From a virus: a DNA stretch of 34,835 nucleotides. Of the stretch, positions 13,409 to 22,128 are shown one piece after another; the first letter of the stretch is position 1; each line of letters opens with the position of its first letter. Location of the stretch: the IMG/VR virus record IMGVR_UViG_3300009177_000078, positions 1-34,835 of that record; one strand, written 5' to 3'. A model generated the notes under the pieces. It did no database searches. It saw only the letters and a list, made by a program, of their open reading frames with translations, and was not told the origin of the DNA. Both the position numbers and the translations under genes were made by a program.

Positions 13409-15477
13409 TACATTACTCCTGCCAAAACCATTCGACCGCCAGCACCGGAACCACCAGCACCAGAATTTCGTCCATTACTAGAACCACCTCCACCACCACC
13501 AGCGCCGCCAGGGAAGCCTCCATCACCACCTTTTTGTGCTGCTACAGTATTGCTTGAACCACCACCAGCACCAGATGAGCCTACCTCATAGTCACCGGCA
13601 GCATTAATACCATTTCCGCCAGCGGTTGGAGAAGCTCCGCACGTACCACCAACAGCGCCACCACCAACAGTATAGGACCCACGTGCACCAGCACTACCGG
13701 CTATTGCAGGAACTGTATTTGCCGCAGTAACCATTCCTCCATGTCCGGCTCCTGGAACACCATAAACAGATGATCCAGAATTAAACGAATTTGCTGCTGA
13801 CGCATCAACAATCGGAGAGGCAGCCCCTCCCCATACTGAATTTCCAGCAGAGCTAGTGCTAACACCAGTTCCTGCGCCGCCACCATCAATATTGTTACTT
13901 AATGCACTAGAACCATCACCGAGAATATTTGGAATAAATGGATGGCCGCCATTTTGACCAGTTACACCAGAAGAACCAACGGTAACTGATCCAGATCCTG
14001 AAACAGCACTTGTAGTCGCGCTCCCACCAACTCCTGCAACGCCTCGCAATGCAGTAATAATCGTGCCAAAGGACGTATCGCCGCCCGAAGTACCATTATT
14101 ACCATTGGTATTATCAATGGTAATAGCGGTGCCAGCAACACCAGCCGCACCAACATTGCACTGATACGACCCTCCAGTAATTAGGCCATTAATTCGGCGT
14201 GCAATACGTGCTGGAGTACCACCAGGAGATCCACCTGCGCGAACACTACCAGTAGCGCCACGGCAACCAGAACCACCACCACCACCACCACCAACTAAAT
14301 CGAGATCAGTACCTCCATAGCTTGGAGGGTGGATATAAGTGAACGTTACAATACGTGACATATAATAAGGCTCAACAACAATTGATTTAAACTGATTGTT
14401 GTCCTTATAAATAAGGCGAATTTCATTCTGATACACAACGAAATTAGCTAGTCCATCAATTCCTGTATTAGTTGGACGAGTAGTAATAGTCCAATCAGTA
14501 AACGTGCCAGAACCAACACGCGCAATAACAGTTACGACCAATGAACCTGTCCCGCTGTTATAGCTACTGACAGTTCCACTAATCCATTGGTTGACAGTAT
14601 CAGATGTGCGACGAATAAGAACAGCATCACCAGTAGAAATAGACAGTCCAGTAGCAACAGTCCATGTTGTACCTGCTGAGATACTGTTTGATGTTGTTGA
14701 AGTCGTGCTGACTGCAGAAGGTGCCTCTAATTGCACTTCTTGCGTAACCGTACCACTGTTCTTTACGTAGACAAACCAGCCAGCAGGCAGTGATGCCGCA
14801 GCGGTAAATGTCTGGATAAAGCCTCCACTCGTGAAATCAATAATTGATCCCATATCTGCTGCACCCAAAATAGTGTTTGAAGTGCGAGCAGAAGGGACGA
14901 TATACGGAGAAATCGTAAAGTTACGATCAGTGACGCTATATACGCGAGTTGTACCTGTGCTAATTGCAGCAAGATTAAACTGAAGCAGTTTTGATGTGTC
15001 AATTGCGTTTTTCAGTAATGGCGAACCATCACTAAGCGGAATTGATACAGTGGCAGTTCCATTAAATGGCGGAGTGTACTGATATGCTCCACGAGCTGCG
15101 TCATATCGAAGCGTAATAATCTGGTTTGTTACCCAATCATTAGCCTGGATTGGGGAACCATCAAAACGAAGAATATTTACTACTGGAAGAGAGCCAGCAG
15201 TAATTGTGCTAATTCCAGTTGGCGCATTCTTTGCCTTAATTACCAATTCCATACCGTCATATGCCGACGAAATATTGGTAGTCAAAGCAATTGCTATATT
15301 ATTTACGGTGCCAGTATCGACATAATAATTCTGACCGCTGCCATCAATAATAGGCAAGTCAGGAACCTTATCAAATGCCTGTGCAATCTGATCAAATTCA
15401 GATCGCATATCAGACGACAAGCCACGAGAAACGTTTTGAGGCTTACCTGATGCGTGATTGTAATAAGAATTTGTCAT
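13408..15477 (-). CDS. tail fibre / receptor-binding protein with glycine-rich C-terminus
   Basis: A 689-residue protein. The N-terminal about 50 residues (SYYNHASGKPQNVSRGLSSDM) look like a virion attachment region. Residues about 50-380 are beta-rich with G, T and S repeats. From about residue 394 a long glycine-rich region begins with a run of seven glycines and continues with G-rich segments to the C-terminus, ending GAGGRMVLAGVM. Glycine-rich tips that pack as polyglycine-like helices are known in receptor-binding adhesins of other phages. It lies between the stabilisation gene and a small accessory gene, as expected for a fibre. Confidence 0.8.
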   Translation of the reverse strand: MTNSYYNHASGKPQNVSRGLSSDMRSEFDQIAQAFDKVPDLPIIDGSGQNYYVDTGTVNNIAIALTTNISSAYDGMELVIKAKNAPTGISTITAGSLPVVNILRFDGSPIQANDWVTNQIITLRYDAARGAYQYTPPFNGTATVSIPLSDGSPLLKNAIDTSKLLQFNLAAISTGTTRVYSVTDRNFTISPYIVPSARTSNTILGAADMGSIIDFTSGGFIQTFTAAASLPAGWFVYVKNSGTVTQEVQLEAPSAVSTTSTTSNSISAGTTWTVATGLSISTGDAVLIRRTSDTVNQWISGTVSSYNSGTGSLVVTVIARVGSGTFTDWTITTRPTNTGIDGLANFVVYQNEIRLIYKDNNQFKSIVVEPYYMSRIVTFTYIHPPSYGGTDLDLVGGGGGGGSGCRGATGSVRAGGSPGGTPARIARRINGLITGGSYQCNVGAAGVAGTAITIDNTNGNNGTSGGDTSFGTIITALRGVAGVGGSATTSAVSGSGSVTVGSSGVTGQNGGHPFIPNILGDGSSALSNNIDGGGAGTGVSTSSAGNSVWGGAASPIVDASAANSFNSGSSVYGVPGAGHGGMVTAANTVPAIAGSAGARGSYTVGGGAVGGTCGASPTAGGNGINAAGDYEVGSSGAGGGSSNTVAAQKGGDGGFPGGAGGGGGGSSNGRNSGAGGSGAGGRMVLAGVM

Positions 15478-17804
15478 CGTGCGAGACGCCTTACAACGTA
15501 GTTTGAAATAGTGCTATGCAGCGTATAAACATCATCGATTGCTGAACTTGCATAGACGATCATATTCATGTTTGTGCCATCGCCTGGAGTATCGATTTCG
15601 TAATCAGTTACATAAGGAGCATCCCATGTGAACTGATCCCAGGTAAATCTATCCCACCAACTACCAGCACCAACCAAATCTTGACTTGTTCTTACGCCTG
15701 ATTCTGCATCATTATTTGCATAGCTTAAATCGTAACCAATTTCCAATGTTGCAGTTCCGGTGCATGCTGCTTGCACGATTATACGCTTATAGTGCTTGCG
15801 ATTACGTGGCGTTTTACTGGAATTGAATGACGTAATGAAATAAGCGGTGATGTTATTTCCATCAAATGATGTCCCACGCTCCAATTCATATACGAATCCA
15901 TTAGAGCAAGCTGCAAACGTTCGCTCAATACCAGTGATGTCAACAGTCGATGAAACCATGAACATATACTGATCTGATCCATAATCGAATTGCACAATTG
16001 CTCCAACTCGATCTGTAACAGATCCATCTTCCGATACGACACCTGGCGTCATATACATAATCAAGCCAGTTCCATCACTAAAGAAAAGGCGATATTGATT
16101 TGTGGCCCGAACAATGCAGCTTGCAGTTAGCAAACCTCGCTTTGCATCGATAATTGGTTGAACTTTCCTACTAATGGTAGAGGAAATGAAATTACCGTAA
16201 TTACGAGTGGAATTGATCTGAACAACACCTTTTGTATCCAAATAATACGCATAGCCGATATTCTGAGCAGCATATGGATAAGTACCAGCATCAGGAGATT
16301 GCAGCACTAATTTAAAATCTGCCGAGCTATTTCCATACAAAACATAAGTATTTCTTTGAGTGAAAGCCGCTAATGCACCAGTATTAGCATCGCCCAACTG
16401 CGGTAACAATCCTGTGATCGTATCTCCAAGACTCAATTCAGCCGCACCAGTTAGTGCTGTCCAGCTATAGGGTTGTCCAATACCAGAATTCTGAATTGAT
16501 GAGCGAACGGCTACCATCAGCATGTTCTTCCACGCTGCTATGTATTTAGGAGTGTCCGGATTAATGCCGGTAGTAATAGGAACCAATCTAGTTCCGTCAA
16601 ACTCAAACATTCGATTTACGCCGTCACAACCATACATACGATAGTTAGTCGTAGTGCCAGAGAAGTTGTAATTGGTGAATTCAAATCGCCCACCTGGAAG
16701 CAAACTGATCTGAGTATCAGGCGCGGCCGCTTGCAGTCGAGCTTGCGTACTTACCGTCAATGCTTCACCAGCCTGAAATGCTCCAATGATGCCGTCGAAT
16801 ACGATGGTTCCGACAGGAGCGGAGCCAAATGTCCCGGTGCGCAGTAGAACCCGTCGAGCAGTCCCAGCAGCACCAGAAACACTACCAAAGACAATATCGC
16901 CTTCAGAAATGCCAACGCTAATCAATGTCGCAGTATGCACACCACTTTGAGTACCAGAGGTAGTAATTGCTGCGCCACCAGACGTAGCAGAAACAGTGAA
17001 GGTATTAGCCGCTGGAGCCAGCACAAAATACGGTGTATTAGCCGTCAATCCAGTCGGTAGTGCGCCTGTAGTGGTAAAGATTACCTGCTGGCCTGCTTGC
17101 AATGCATGGGCATTCCATGTAACAACGCCTGGAGCAGCAATTGTGATTGTTACAGTAGAAGAACGGGCAACGAACTGCAATTCACGACCGAAGTTAATCA
17201 GTGTCCAACCAACTGTTGAAGAAGCATACATTGCACATGCTGTAGCGCCAACATTGTCACGGAATGCATAAACAGTGCCGTTGTAATACCAAACGCCACG
17301 AACCGGGCCAGAGCCAGGAACTGCCTGGATATCAGCACGATAATTGTTAGCTGCAAGCGATTTGTATTGCGCATGCAAAGCGCTGGTAGATGCGCCATTT
17401 AGCTGCACTAACGAGACTGTGCCTTTTGGAACGGCAGACACATTGATTGTTTCAGTTACAAATGTGCCAGTAAGCTTTGTTACTATGAGTTCTGTCGTTC
17501 CATTTACTTGTAGAACAACTGCAGTTGCGCCACTAGTCGCGCCGGTAACAATATTTCCAACTGCAACAGCAGCAGTAAGATTGACTTTCATCGTCCAATA
17601 GCTTCCAGCACTAGGAGACGTGCGACCGTCAAACCGCTCATAGCCATACATACGGCGATAGCCACCATTGATATCAGGCTCAAAATTCACGCCGCCAATA
17701 AGCATCCCAGGCGGAAGGCCAAGGGCTGGCGTGACAAGATCCAAGCCACCTTGGAGCGGGAATACTTCCGTCTGGATTTTTGGTACTGCTGGAGCGGTCG
17801 CCAT
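15474..17804 (-). CDS. P22 gp10-like stabilisation / tail hub protein
   Basis: A 776-residue beta-rich protein with the N-terminus typical of the phage stabilisation family (FPLQGGLDLVTPALGLPPGM, then NGGYRRMYGYERFDGR). The C-terminal half has strand-rich LYGNSSADFKLV and WDRFTWDQFTW-type repeats. Between residues about 216 and 293 it carries an inserted beta module that also occurs in the neighbouring adaptor gene. Two G-x-IV-x-G-x-x-SGA segments (near residues 82 and 301) resemble each other. In P22-like tails such proteins plug the portal-adaptor channel and hold tail parts. It overlaps both neighbours by a few bases. Confidence 0.82.
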   Translation of the reverse strand: MATAPAVPKIQTEVFPLQGGLDLVTPALGLPPGMLIGGVNFEPDINGGYRRMYGYERFDGRTSPSAGSYWTMKVNLTAAVAVGNIVTGATSGATAVVLQVNGTTELIVTKLTGTFVTETINVSAVPKGTVSLVQLNGASTSALHAQYKSLAANNYRADIQAVPGSGPVRGVWYYNGTVYAFRDNVGATACAMYASSTVGWTLINFGRELQFVARSSTVTITIAAPGVVTWNAHALQAGQQVIFTTTGALPTGLTANTPYFVLAPAANTFTVSATSGGAAITTSGTQSGVHTATLISVGISEGDIVFGSVSGAAGTARRVLLRTGTFGSAPVGTIVFDGIIGAFQAGEALTVSTQARLQAAAPDTQISLLPGGRFEFTNYNFSGTTTNYRMYGCDGVNRMFEFDGTRLVPITTGINPDTPKYIAAWKNMLMVAVRSSIQNSGIGQPYSWTALTGAAELSLGDTITGLLPQLGDANTGALAAFTQRNTYVLYGNSSADFKLVLQSPDAGTYPYAAQNIGYAYYLDTKGVVQINSTRNYGNFISSTISRKVQPIIDAKRGLLTASCIVRATNQYRLFFSDGTGLIMYMTPGVVSEDGSVTDRVGAIVQFDYGSDQYMFMVSSTVDITGIERTFAACSNGFVYELERGTSFDGNNITAYFITSFNSSKTPRNRKHYKRIIVQAACTGTATLEIGYDLSYANNDAESGVRTSQDLVGAGSWWDRFTWDQFTWDAPYVTDYEIDTPGDGTNMNMIVYASSAIDDVYTLHSTISNYVVRRLAR

Positions 17805-18787
17805 TATGTCAATGCCCCTGGAATGAGAATTTCAGGCAGGCGATCTTTGCGCATGCGGCGCATCATCTTGTTAAATTCAATCTCTCCGCGCTGATAAGCA
17901 TCACCTGCGCCCTCATAGGAGCCATAGAACATCAATGCTTTCCAGACAATCGCCATTCTGAACTGAACAGGCAACGCGGGTTCGTCTGCATCGTTGACCA
18001 TCTCAGTAGGGACAGAAAAATAATCACCGATGATCGTATATCCGCTTGCAGGGAATGGGCCAAGTCCAATCGATTTATCTGGAGTGATCGTTACTTCGTA
18101 AGGGCGCGTACGTGTCTGGCGATAACCACTATATTCATAGGTATTACGCCACATTTCATATTCAATATACGAAAGGAAGATTTCATTATTGAAACCAGCA
18201 AAGATAGTGCTATTGCTGGAAGTAATCGTATGCGTACCGGATTGAGTACCAATCGTAACAACTGGTGCGCCGCCTTTTGAAAGCGAAATAACGAATGTGT
18301 CAGCGGTCAGGGCGCTTAAGACATAATAAGTGATGCCAGACACAATACCGTTCGGCAGCACGCCATCTGTAAAGAACCGCACTTTGTCATTTGTGGACAG
18401 GCCATGCGATTGAAGAGTAATCACTGCAGGATTAGCAATACTAATCGTCACTGTAGGATTCTGATAGCATCGGAATGTATCTCTCGCCCACATGCCGAAA
18501 TCAGTTAGTCCGATCAATGATGGAGAATAAGTCGGTACGCCGTTCTGAGTTGTAAACGTTACCGTTTTGCGCATCCACTGCCAATCCTGTTCGTCAGCTT
18601 GAATGTCGTTCCAAGCAGTATTGATCCACAACACAAGGCGCTCATATTCGCCGTTTTGATTCAATACAGTAGAAGGGCCAGAACCAGATGCGCCAGCTTC
18701 AAGGCGAAGACGATCAACCAAGTCGAGGAAGGTCATTCCTCCTGGCTGGGCTGTCAGCGTTGAGGCGGTACTTACGACAAGAGACAT
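17804..18787 (-). CDS. head-to-tail adaptor (tail-tubular-A-like) protein
   Basis: A 327-residue protein. The N-terminal LDLVDRLRLEAG followed by ERLVLWINTAWNDIQ and WQWMRK is the characteristic helical start of phage adaptor proteins that bind the portal. Residues about 112-188 form an inserted beta module shared with the stabilisation protein. The C-terminus returns to helix (PVQFRMAIVWKALMFYG, then EFNKMMRRMRKDRLPE). It sits between the decoration-like 18796 gene and the stabilisation gene, the usual order from connector to tail. Confidence 0.8.
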   Translation of the reverse strand: MSLVVSTASTLTAQPGGMTFLDLVDRLRLEAGASGSGPSTVLNQNGEYERLVLWINTAWNDIQADEQDWQWMRKTVTFTTQNGVPTYSPSLIGLTDFGMWARDTFRCYQNPTVTISIANPAVITLQSHGLSTNDKVRFFTDGVLPNGIVSGITYYVLSALTADTFVISLSKGGAPVVTIGTQSGTHTITSSNSTIFAGFNNEIFLSYIEYEMWRNTYEYSGYRQTRTRPYEVTITPDKSIGLGPFPASGYTIIGDYFSVPTEMVNDADEPALPVQFRMAIVWKALMFYGSYEGAGDAYQRGEIEFNKMMRRMRKDRLPEILIPGALT

Positions 18788-18795
18788 AATCAGCC

Positions 18796-19359
18796 CTATG
18801 CAGGTTCAAAGATTTGATAAGCAACCGTAGAGGTATCGGTGCCACTACTACTTGTGATGGTGAATGAAACACCAGCAGACCTGGCTGAAACTCTAAGAAA
18901 TCCAGGCGTCCCACCATCAGCATTGCTAGTCAGGAAAATACGACTAGTCGCAGTCACGCTAGTATTTGCCACAACCGCAGATCCAGCAGTCAGCGCTTGT
19001 ACACCTTGTTTGGCATTAGCGCCTTCCTTTACGCTAAACCCTTGAGAAGTTCCAGAAACAACTAATGCTGATGCGGAAATTGGAGCAGTAATCACTATTC
19101 CATCATAAGGATCGAATAGTGTTACATTGGTAAATGTCTGCGTTGTAATACCTACGCCGCTGATAGTGATGCTATAAACACCATCAGCAGCATAAAAAGA
19201 GAAATAACCGAATGCATCGGTGAAAAACGGCTGAGGCTGTACAGTAATTCCATTGTCTGAATATACCGTAGCAGGGGAACTGCCAATCGTGACATTTACT
19301 GATGCGCCAACAATAGGCGCACCAGTAGTATCAATCACGTTATTGAAATATTTCTGCAT
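18796..19359 (-). CDS. beta-sandwich decoration/fibre protein with a carboxypeptidase-regulatory-like domain
   Basis: A 187-residue protein. Residues about 6-85 look like a carboxypeptidase-regulatory or prealbumin-like fold (DTTGAPIVGASVNVTIG, then FGYFSFYAADGVYSITISGVG). The C-terminal 65 residues (GSAVVANTSVTATSRIFLTS, then VSFTITSSSGTDTSTVAYQI) are a second beta unit that recurs at the tips of phage head and tail fibres. It is a likely surface structural protein. Seven bases separate its TAA region from the adaptor start. Confidence 0.7.
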   Translation of the reverse strand: MQKYFNNVIDTTGAPIVGASVNVTIGSSPATVYSDNGITVQPQPFFTDAFGYFSFYAADGVYSITISGVGITTQTFTNVTLFDPYDGIVITAPISASALVVSGTSQGFSVKEGANAKQGVQALTAGSAVVANTSVTATSRIFLTSNADGGTPGFLRVSARSAGVSFTITSSSGTDTSTVAYQIFEPA

Positions 19360-19391
19360 CTAAATCTCCTGCGATAACAGGAATTTCAATA

Positions 19392-19922
19392 TCAATGCTG
19401 CAGTTTAATGCGTTGCAGCCATTCGTAGCCTTTGGCCGTATCATTGATGATTGTCAGCGGATAAGCAGACGACGTACGACGGATGATACGTACAGGAACG
19501 CCTGGCTCTGGGCGGTCATCGTGATAGGTAGAGATTTCATCAGGCTTAGCACGCGCCAGAACTTCGACATATTTGCGTTTCAGCGTCAGTTCCATGCCAA
19601 CCGGCAGATAGCCAGCCTTGATCCATTTGCCATCAATACGAACTTCAGCAGCAGTGCCATTTACCCACACAGGAACGTGAGTCATTGGCGAATCAGATCG
19701 AGATTGCACTTCAATCTGACATACAACAGGCTCTTCCATGAATGCCAGTTGAGCCTCATATTCTTTATCGATCAAATCGTATTCACCAGCCAGGGCAATG
19801 CCTTCGCCACGTTCGATAGGATCATCATACGAAACTACCAGATCGTCCTTTTGAGACAGTTGCATATCATCGGTATGCACTTCACGACGACGACCACGAC
19901 CAGATGGTTGAATTTCAGACAT
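19392..19922 (-). CDS. virion-cluster hypothetical protein
   Basis: A 176-residue soluble protein. It has a basic patch near the start (GRGRRREVHTDD), an acidic helical segment, and a beta-rich middle (PVWVNGTAAEVRIDGKWI, then VGMELTLKRKYVEVLARAK). The tail has basic VRIIRRTSSAYP. Genes with this K-R-K-Y-V-E-V-L box occur between capsid and adaptor genes of several podovirus-like phages, suggesting a head or connector role. The exact function is unknown. Confidence 0.6.
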   Translation of the reverse strand: MSEIQPSGRGRRREVHTDDMQLSQKDDLVVSYDDPIERGEGIALAGEYDLIDKEYEAQLAFMEEPVVCQIEVQSRSDSPMTHVPVWVNGTAAEVRIDGKWIKAGYLPVGMELTLKRKYVEVLARAKPDEISTYHDDRPEPGVPVRIIRRTSSAYPLTIINDTAKGYEWLQRIKLQH

Positions 19923-19952
19923 TTTCTATTCCTTTAATTAAATCGATAAAGA

Positions 19953-19970
19953 AAGCCTCCGAAGAGGCTT
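19953..19970 (-). terminator. intrinsic terminator-like hairpin
   Basis: On the minus strand AAGCCTC-TTCG-GAGGCTT is a perfect 7-bp stem with the very stable TTCG loop, followed by TCTTTAT. It lies between the decoration-like 19979 gene and the 19392 gene. It could end or attenuate the highly expressed capsid/decoration transcript. Confidence 0.72.
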
Positions 19971-19978
19971 AGGCCTTA

Positions 19979-20479
19979 TTACAGGACTTGTGGACGATCC
20001 GGCAGCGTCATCACATCAACGAAAGTGTACGTAACACCAGTCACACCAGAGAGGTTGTTATTGCCAAACGTCCATGGGGCTACAGCTGGGGTAGTAGCAG
20101 TGGCAGGAGCCAGGCGTACCAGCAGATAACCGAATGGGCACATGGTATCTACAACATCAGGCAGCAGAGGTGCGGCAAAGAATGCGCCGGTGGGGTCCAA
20201 GTTCTCAATAGAACCTTGAGATACCTTCACATTACCGGAAGCATCGTAACCGAATACGTACACCGAACCAGTGCCGATAGCTTGAGCCTTGAAGGCCAGA
20301 CCACTATTGGCATCAGTAGTCGGAGTAGCGCCGTTAGTTACGGTAGCTTTAGAAAATGCTTTGCCGCGAATTGCATACAGCAGCGGATTGGCAGTGATAG
20401 AGTAAGTCGTAGTAGTGCCCGCAGTCAGACCGGCCTTATTGGTGGTCATAGTCAGCGGGACTTGCAGCAATTGATCCAT
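19979..20479 (-). CDS. decoration-like capsid-cluster protein (copy 2)
   Basis: A 166-residue beta-rich protein with G, T and A-rich strands. It has a run YAIRGKAFSKATVTNG, then SVYVFGYDASGNVKVSQG, then a D-T-M-C-P-FGYLLVRL strand and a final VDVMTLPDRPQ. The upstream gene at 20492 has the same order of elements (YGVANGAIYTKA, then FVFSIDKAGNLTTQ, then IIGFVIINP), so the two look like diverged tandem copies. Position after the capsid gene and strong expression signals suggest head decoration proteins. No motif is diagnostic. Confidence 0.65.
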   Translation of the reverse strand: MDQLLQVPLTMTTNKAGLTAGTTTTYSITANPLLYAIRGKAFSKATVTNGATPTTDANSGLAFKAQAIGTGSVYVFGYDASGNVKVSQGSIENLDPTGAFFAAPLLPDVVDTMCPFGYLLVRLAPATATTPAVAPWTFGNNNLSGVTGVTYTFVDVMTLPDRPQVL

Positions 20480-20491
20480 TTCAGTTTTCCT

Positions 20492-21004
20492 TTACGGGAG
20501 AATGGTGGCATCAAGCCCACCAGTAACGTTCACATAGACGGCATTCGGAACAACAGTTGCATCATCCAGTGCCGTAGTGCCGCCGACAAAGTTACCAGCG
20601 CCAGTTGGATTGATGATTACGAAGCCGATAATGGCATTGTTGAAGATTGGCTCTGGCATTACTACCGTGTTGAGCGCAGAACCTTCCAAGCCGATTTGAG
20701 TAGTCAGATTGCCTGCTTTGTCGATACTGAAGACGAATACATTAAACTTTGTATTCGTTACAGTACCTACCAGAGCTGGCATGTTGGTATTGGCTGCTTT
20801 CGTATAGATCGCACCGTTAGCCACACCGTAAATAACGGAACCAATCTTTGCAGTCGTAGAGCCAGCACCAGTAATGGCGAGAGCACCAGATACAATATTT
20901 TGGCTCGATTGACGGTCAGCGATAGGATCGATTACCAGACGCAGCGAGCGAGCAGTAGAACTGTTCGCAATACCATTCAAAAATTGTCGTACGAGATTTT
21001 TCAT
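20492..21004 (-). CDS. decoration-like capsid-cluster protein (copy 1)
   Basis: A 170-residue protein. A short helical, basic N-terminus (NLVRQFLNGIANSSTARSL) precedes a beta-rich body that lines up with the 19979 protein: a YGVANGAIYTKA strand, a VFVFSIDKAGNL hairpin, and a NNAIIGFVIINPTG strand. GGAGAAACC lies before the ATG. It follows the major capsid gene and a strong hairpin. It is probably a minor or decorating head protein; the evidence is context and shared layout with its neighbour. Confidence 0.62.
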   Translation of the reverse strand: MKNLVRQFLNGIANSSTARSLRLVIDPIADRQSSQNIVSGALAITGAGSTTAKIGSVIYGVANGAIYTKAANTNMPALVGTVTNTKFNVFVFSIDKAGNLTTQIGLEGSALNTVVMPEPIFNNAIIGFVIINPTGAGNFVGGTTALDDATVVPNAVYVNVTGGLDATILP

Positions 21005-21019
21005 GGTTTCTCCAATAAC

Positions 21020-21047
21020 TCCGATGACAGCCTAAACCGTCATCGGA
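21020..21047 (-). terminator. hairpin downstream of the capsid gene
   Basis: CCGATGAC (21021-21028) pairs perfectly with GTCATCGG (21039-21046), with an additional T-A pair, around a 10-base loop. It lies 7 bases beyond the capsid stop on the minus strand. Only a weak T-run follows (AGTTATT), so it may be a partial terminator or an RNA-stabilising 3' hairpin rather than a full stop. Confidence 0.55.
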
Positions 21048-21053
21048 AGTTCA

Positions 21054-22109
21054 TTAGGTCGGACGACCAACGTTTACCACAGCCATCCAGCCTTGGTTTT
21101 CCAGCATGGTAGCTTTGTACCATTTGGAACCAGCATAGCCGCGCTGACCATGCGGGTCAGACTTGTCTTTCTGGCCTGGAGGCAGATAGGTAGGATCGAG
21201 CGACTGAGAACCACGAACAGCAATTTGGCTAAATGCATCTTGGCCCATCACGATCACTGGATAAACGTCGATGTTCGAACCAGAAGTCGAATACAGACCA
21301 GTAGCACCAACAGCCGCGCCTGCGTCCTGGAATGGAATCAATTCAGGAGAAGTGATCCAGCGGAAACGCTCAGTTTTGCCGATTTCGTTTGGCTGAGCTT
21401 CACCGGTTGCATATTTCTCAACAGGAGTGAAGCCTGGCAGGTCACGAATCATGCCTTCCAGATCGGTATGGCAGTAAGCGTAGTAGCCTGCAGCAACAGC
21501 CGAAGTATCGAAGTTCGGCGAAGCCTTCAGGATACGGGTCATCGGCATTGCGTGGTTAGCTTGCAGACCACGAACAACAGCACGTTGCAGGTTCAGGGTC
21601 ATCGAGCCGTTCACGGTAGCACGCGAAGTACCAGTACCCCCATAGAATTGATTGGTAGAGGTCTTCAGCTTGCCGTAGCAGATCATTTCATTGACAAGCG
21701 CAACACGCTCGCCAATCTGAATCTTCATCTGCTCAGGGATATCATCTTCGTACAGATCGAAGGTCACATCAGTGAAACCATACAGGCACGAATACTGATA
21801 GATAACCTCAACAACGTCCTGAGGCGTGATGCTATCTGGATTAGGCGTAATGCCTTCAGCCGTCAGGTGAGCTTGAACCAGAGCGTTGCCACGGTCACCA
21901 GTGCCATTTTGGAAGAACTGGTTAGGCTGTGCCGCAGTAGCACCATATGGCAGCCAACGACGAGCCACATAGGTTTTGCTATTGTTCTTCGGCATTTGGA
22001 TTTGACGGCCTACCAGAGACAGGCATTCAAATGGTTTAGCATGCTTCAGGATTTCGCCTTTGAAGCGCTCAATTCGCCCAGGGGTAAGGGCGTAACTTTG
22101 CATAGTCAT
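21054..22109 (-). CDS. major capsid protein, N4 gp56-like family
   Basis: A 351-residue protein, the expected size for an HK97-fold capsid. Features of the N4-gp56 family are visible: N-terminal RIERFKGEILKHAKPFECL, then MPKNNSKTYVARRWLP (the K-T-Y-V-A-R-R-W strand), and a long central helix around GERVALVNEMICYGKL. A late VYPVIVMGQDAFSQI is followed by a P-rich turn and MAVVNVG. It builds the icosahedral shell around the scaffold. It lies just after the scaffold gene, with AAAGGAAAAG before the start. The family call is from pattern memory, not a search. Confidence 0.82.
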   Translation of the reverse strand: MTMQSYALTPGRIERFKGEILKHAKPFECLSLVGRQIQMPKNNSKTYVARRWLPYGATAAQPNQFFQNGTGDRGNALVQAHLTAEGITPNPDSITPQDVVEVIYQYSCLYGFTDVTFDLYEDDIPEQMKIQIGERVALVNEMICYGKLKTSTNQFYGGTGTSRATVNGSMTLNLQRAVVRGLQANHAMPMTRILKASPNFDTSAVAAGYYAYCHTDLEGMIRDLPGFTPVEKYATGEAQPNEIGKTERFRWITSPELIPFQDAGAAVGATGLYSTSGSNIDVYPVIVMGQDAFSQIAVRGSQSLDPTYLPPGQKDKSDPHGQRGYAGSKWYKATMLENQGWMAVVNVGRPT

Positions 22110-22128
22110 GTTACTTTTCCTTTATCGA

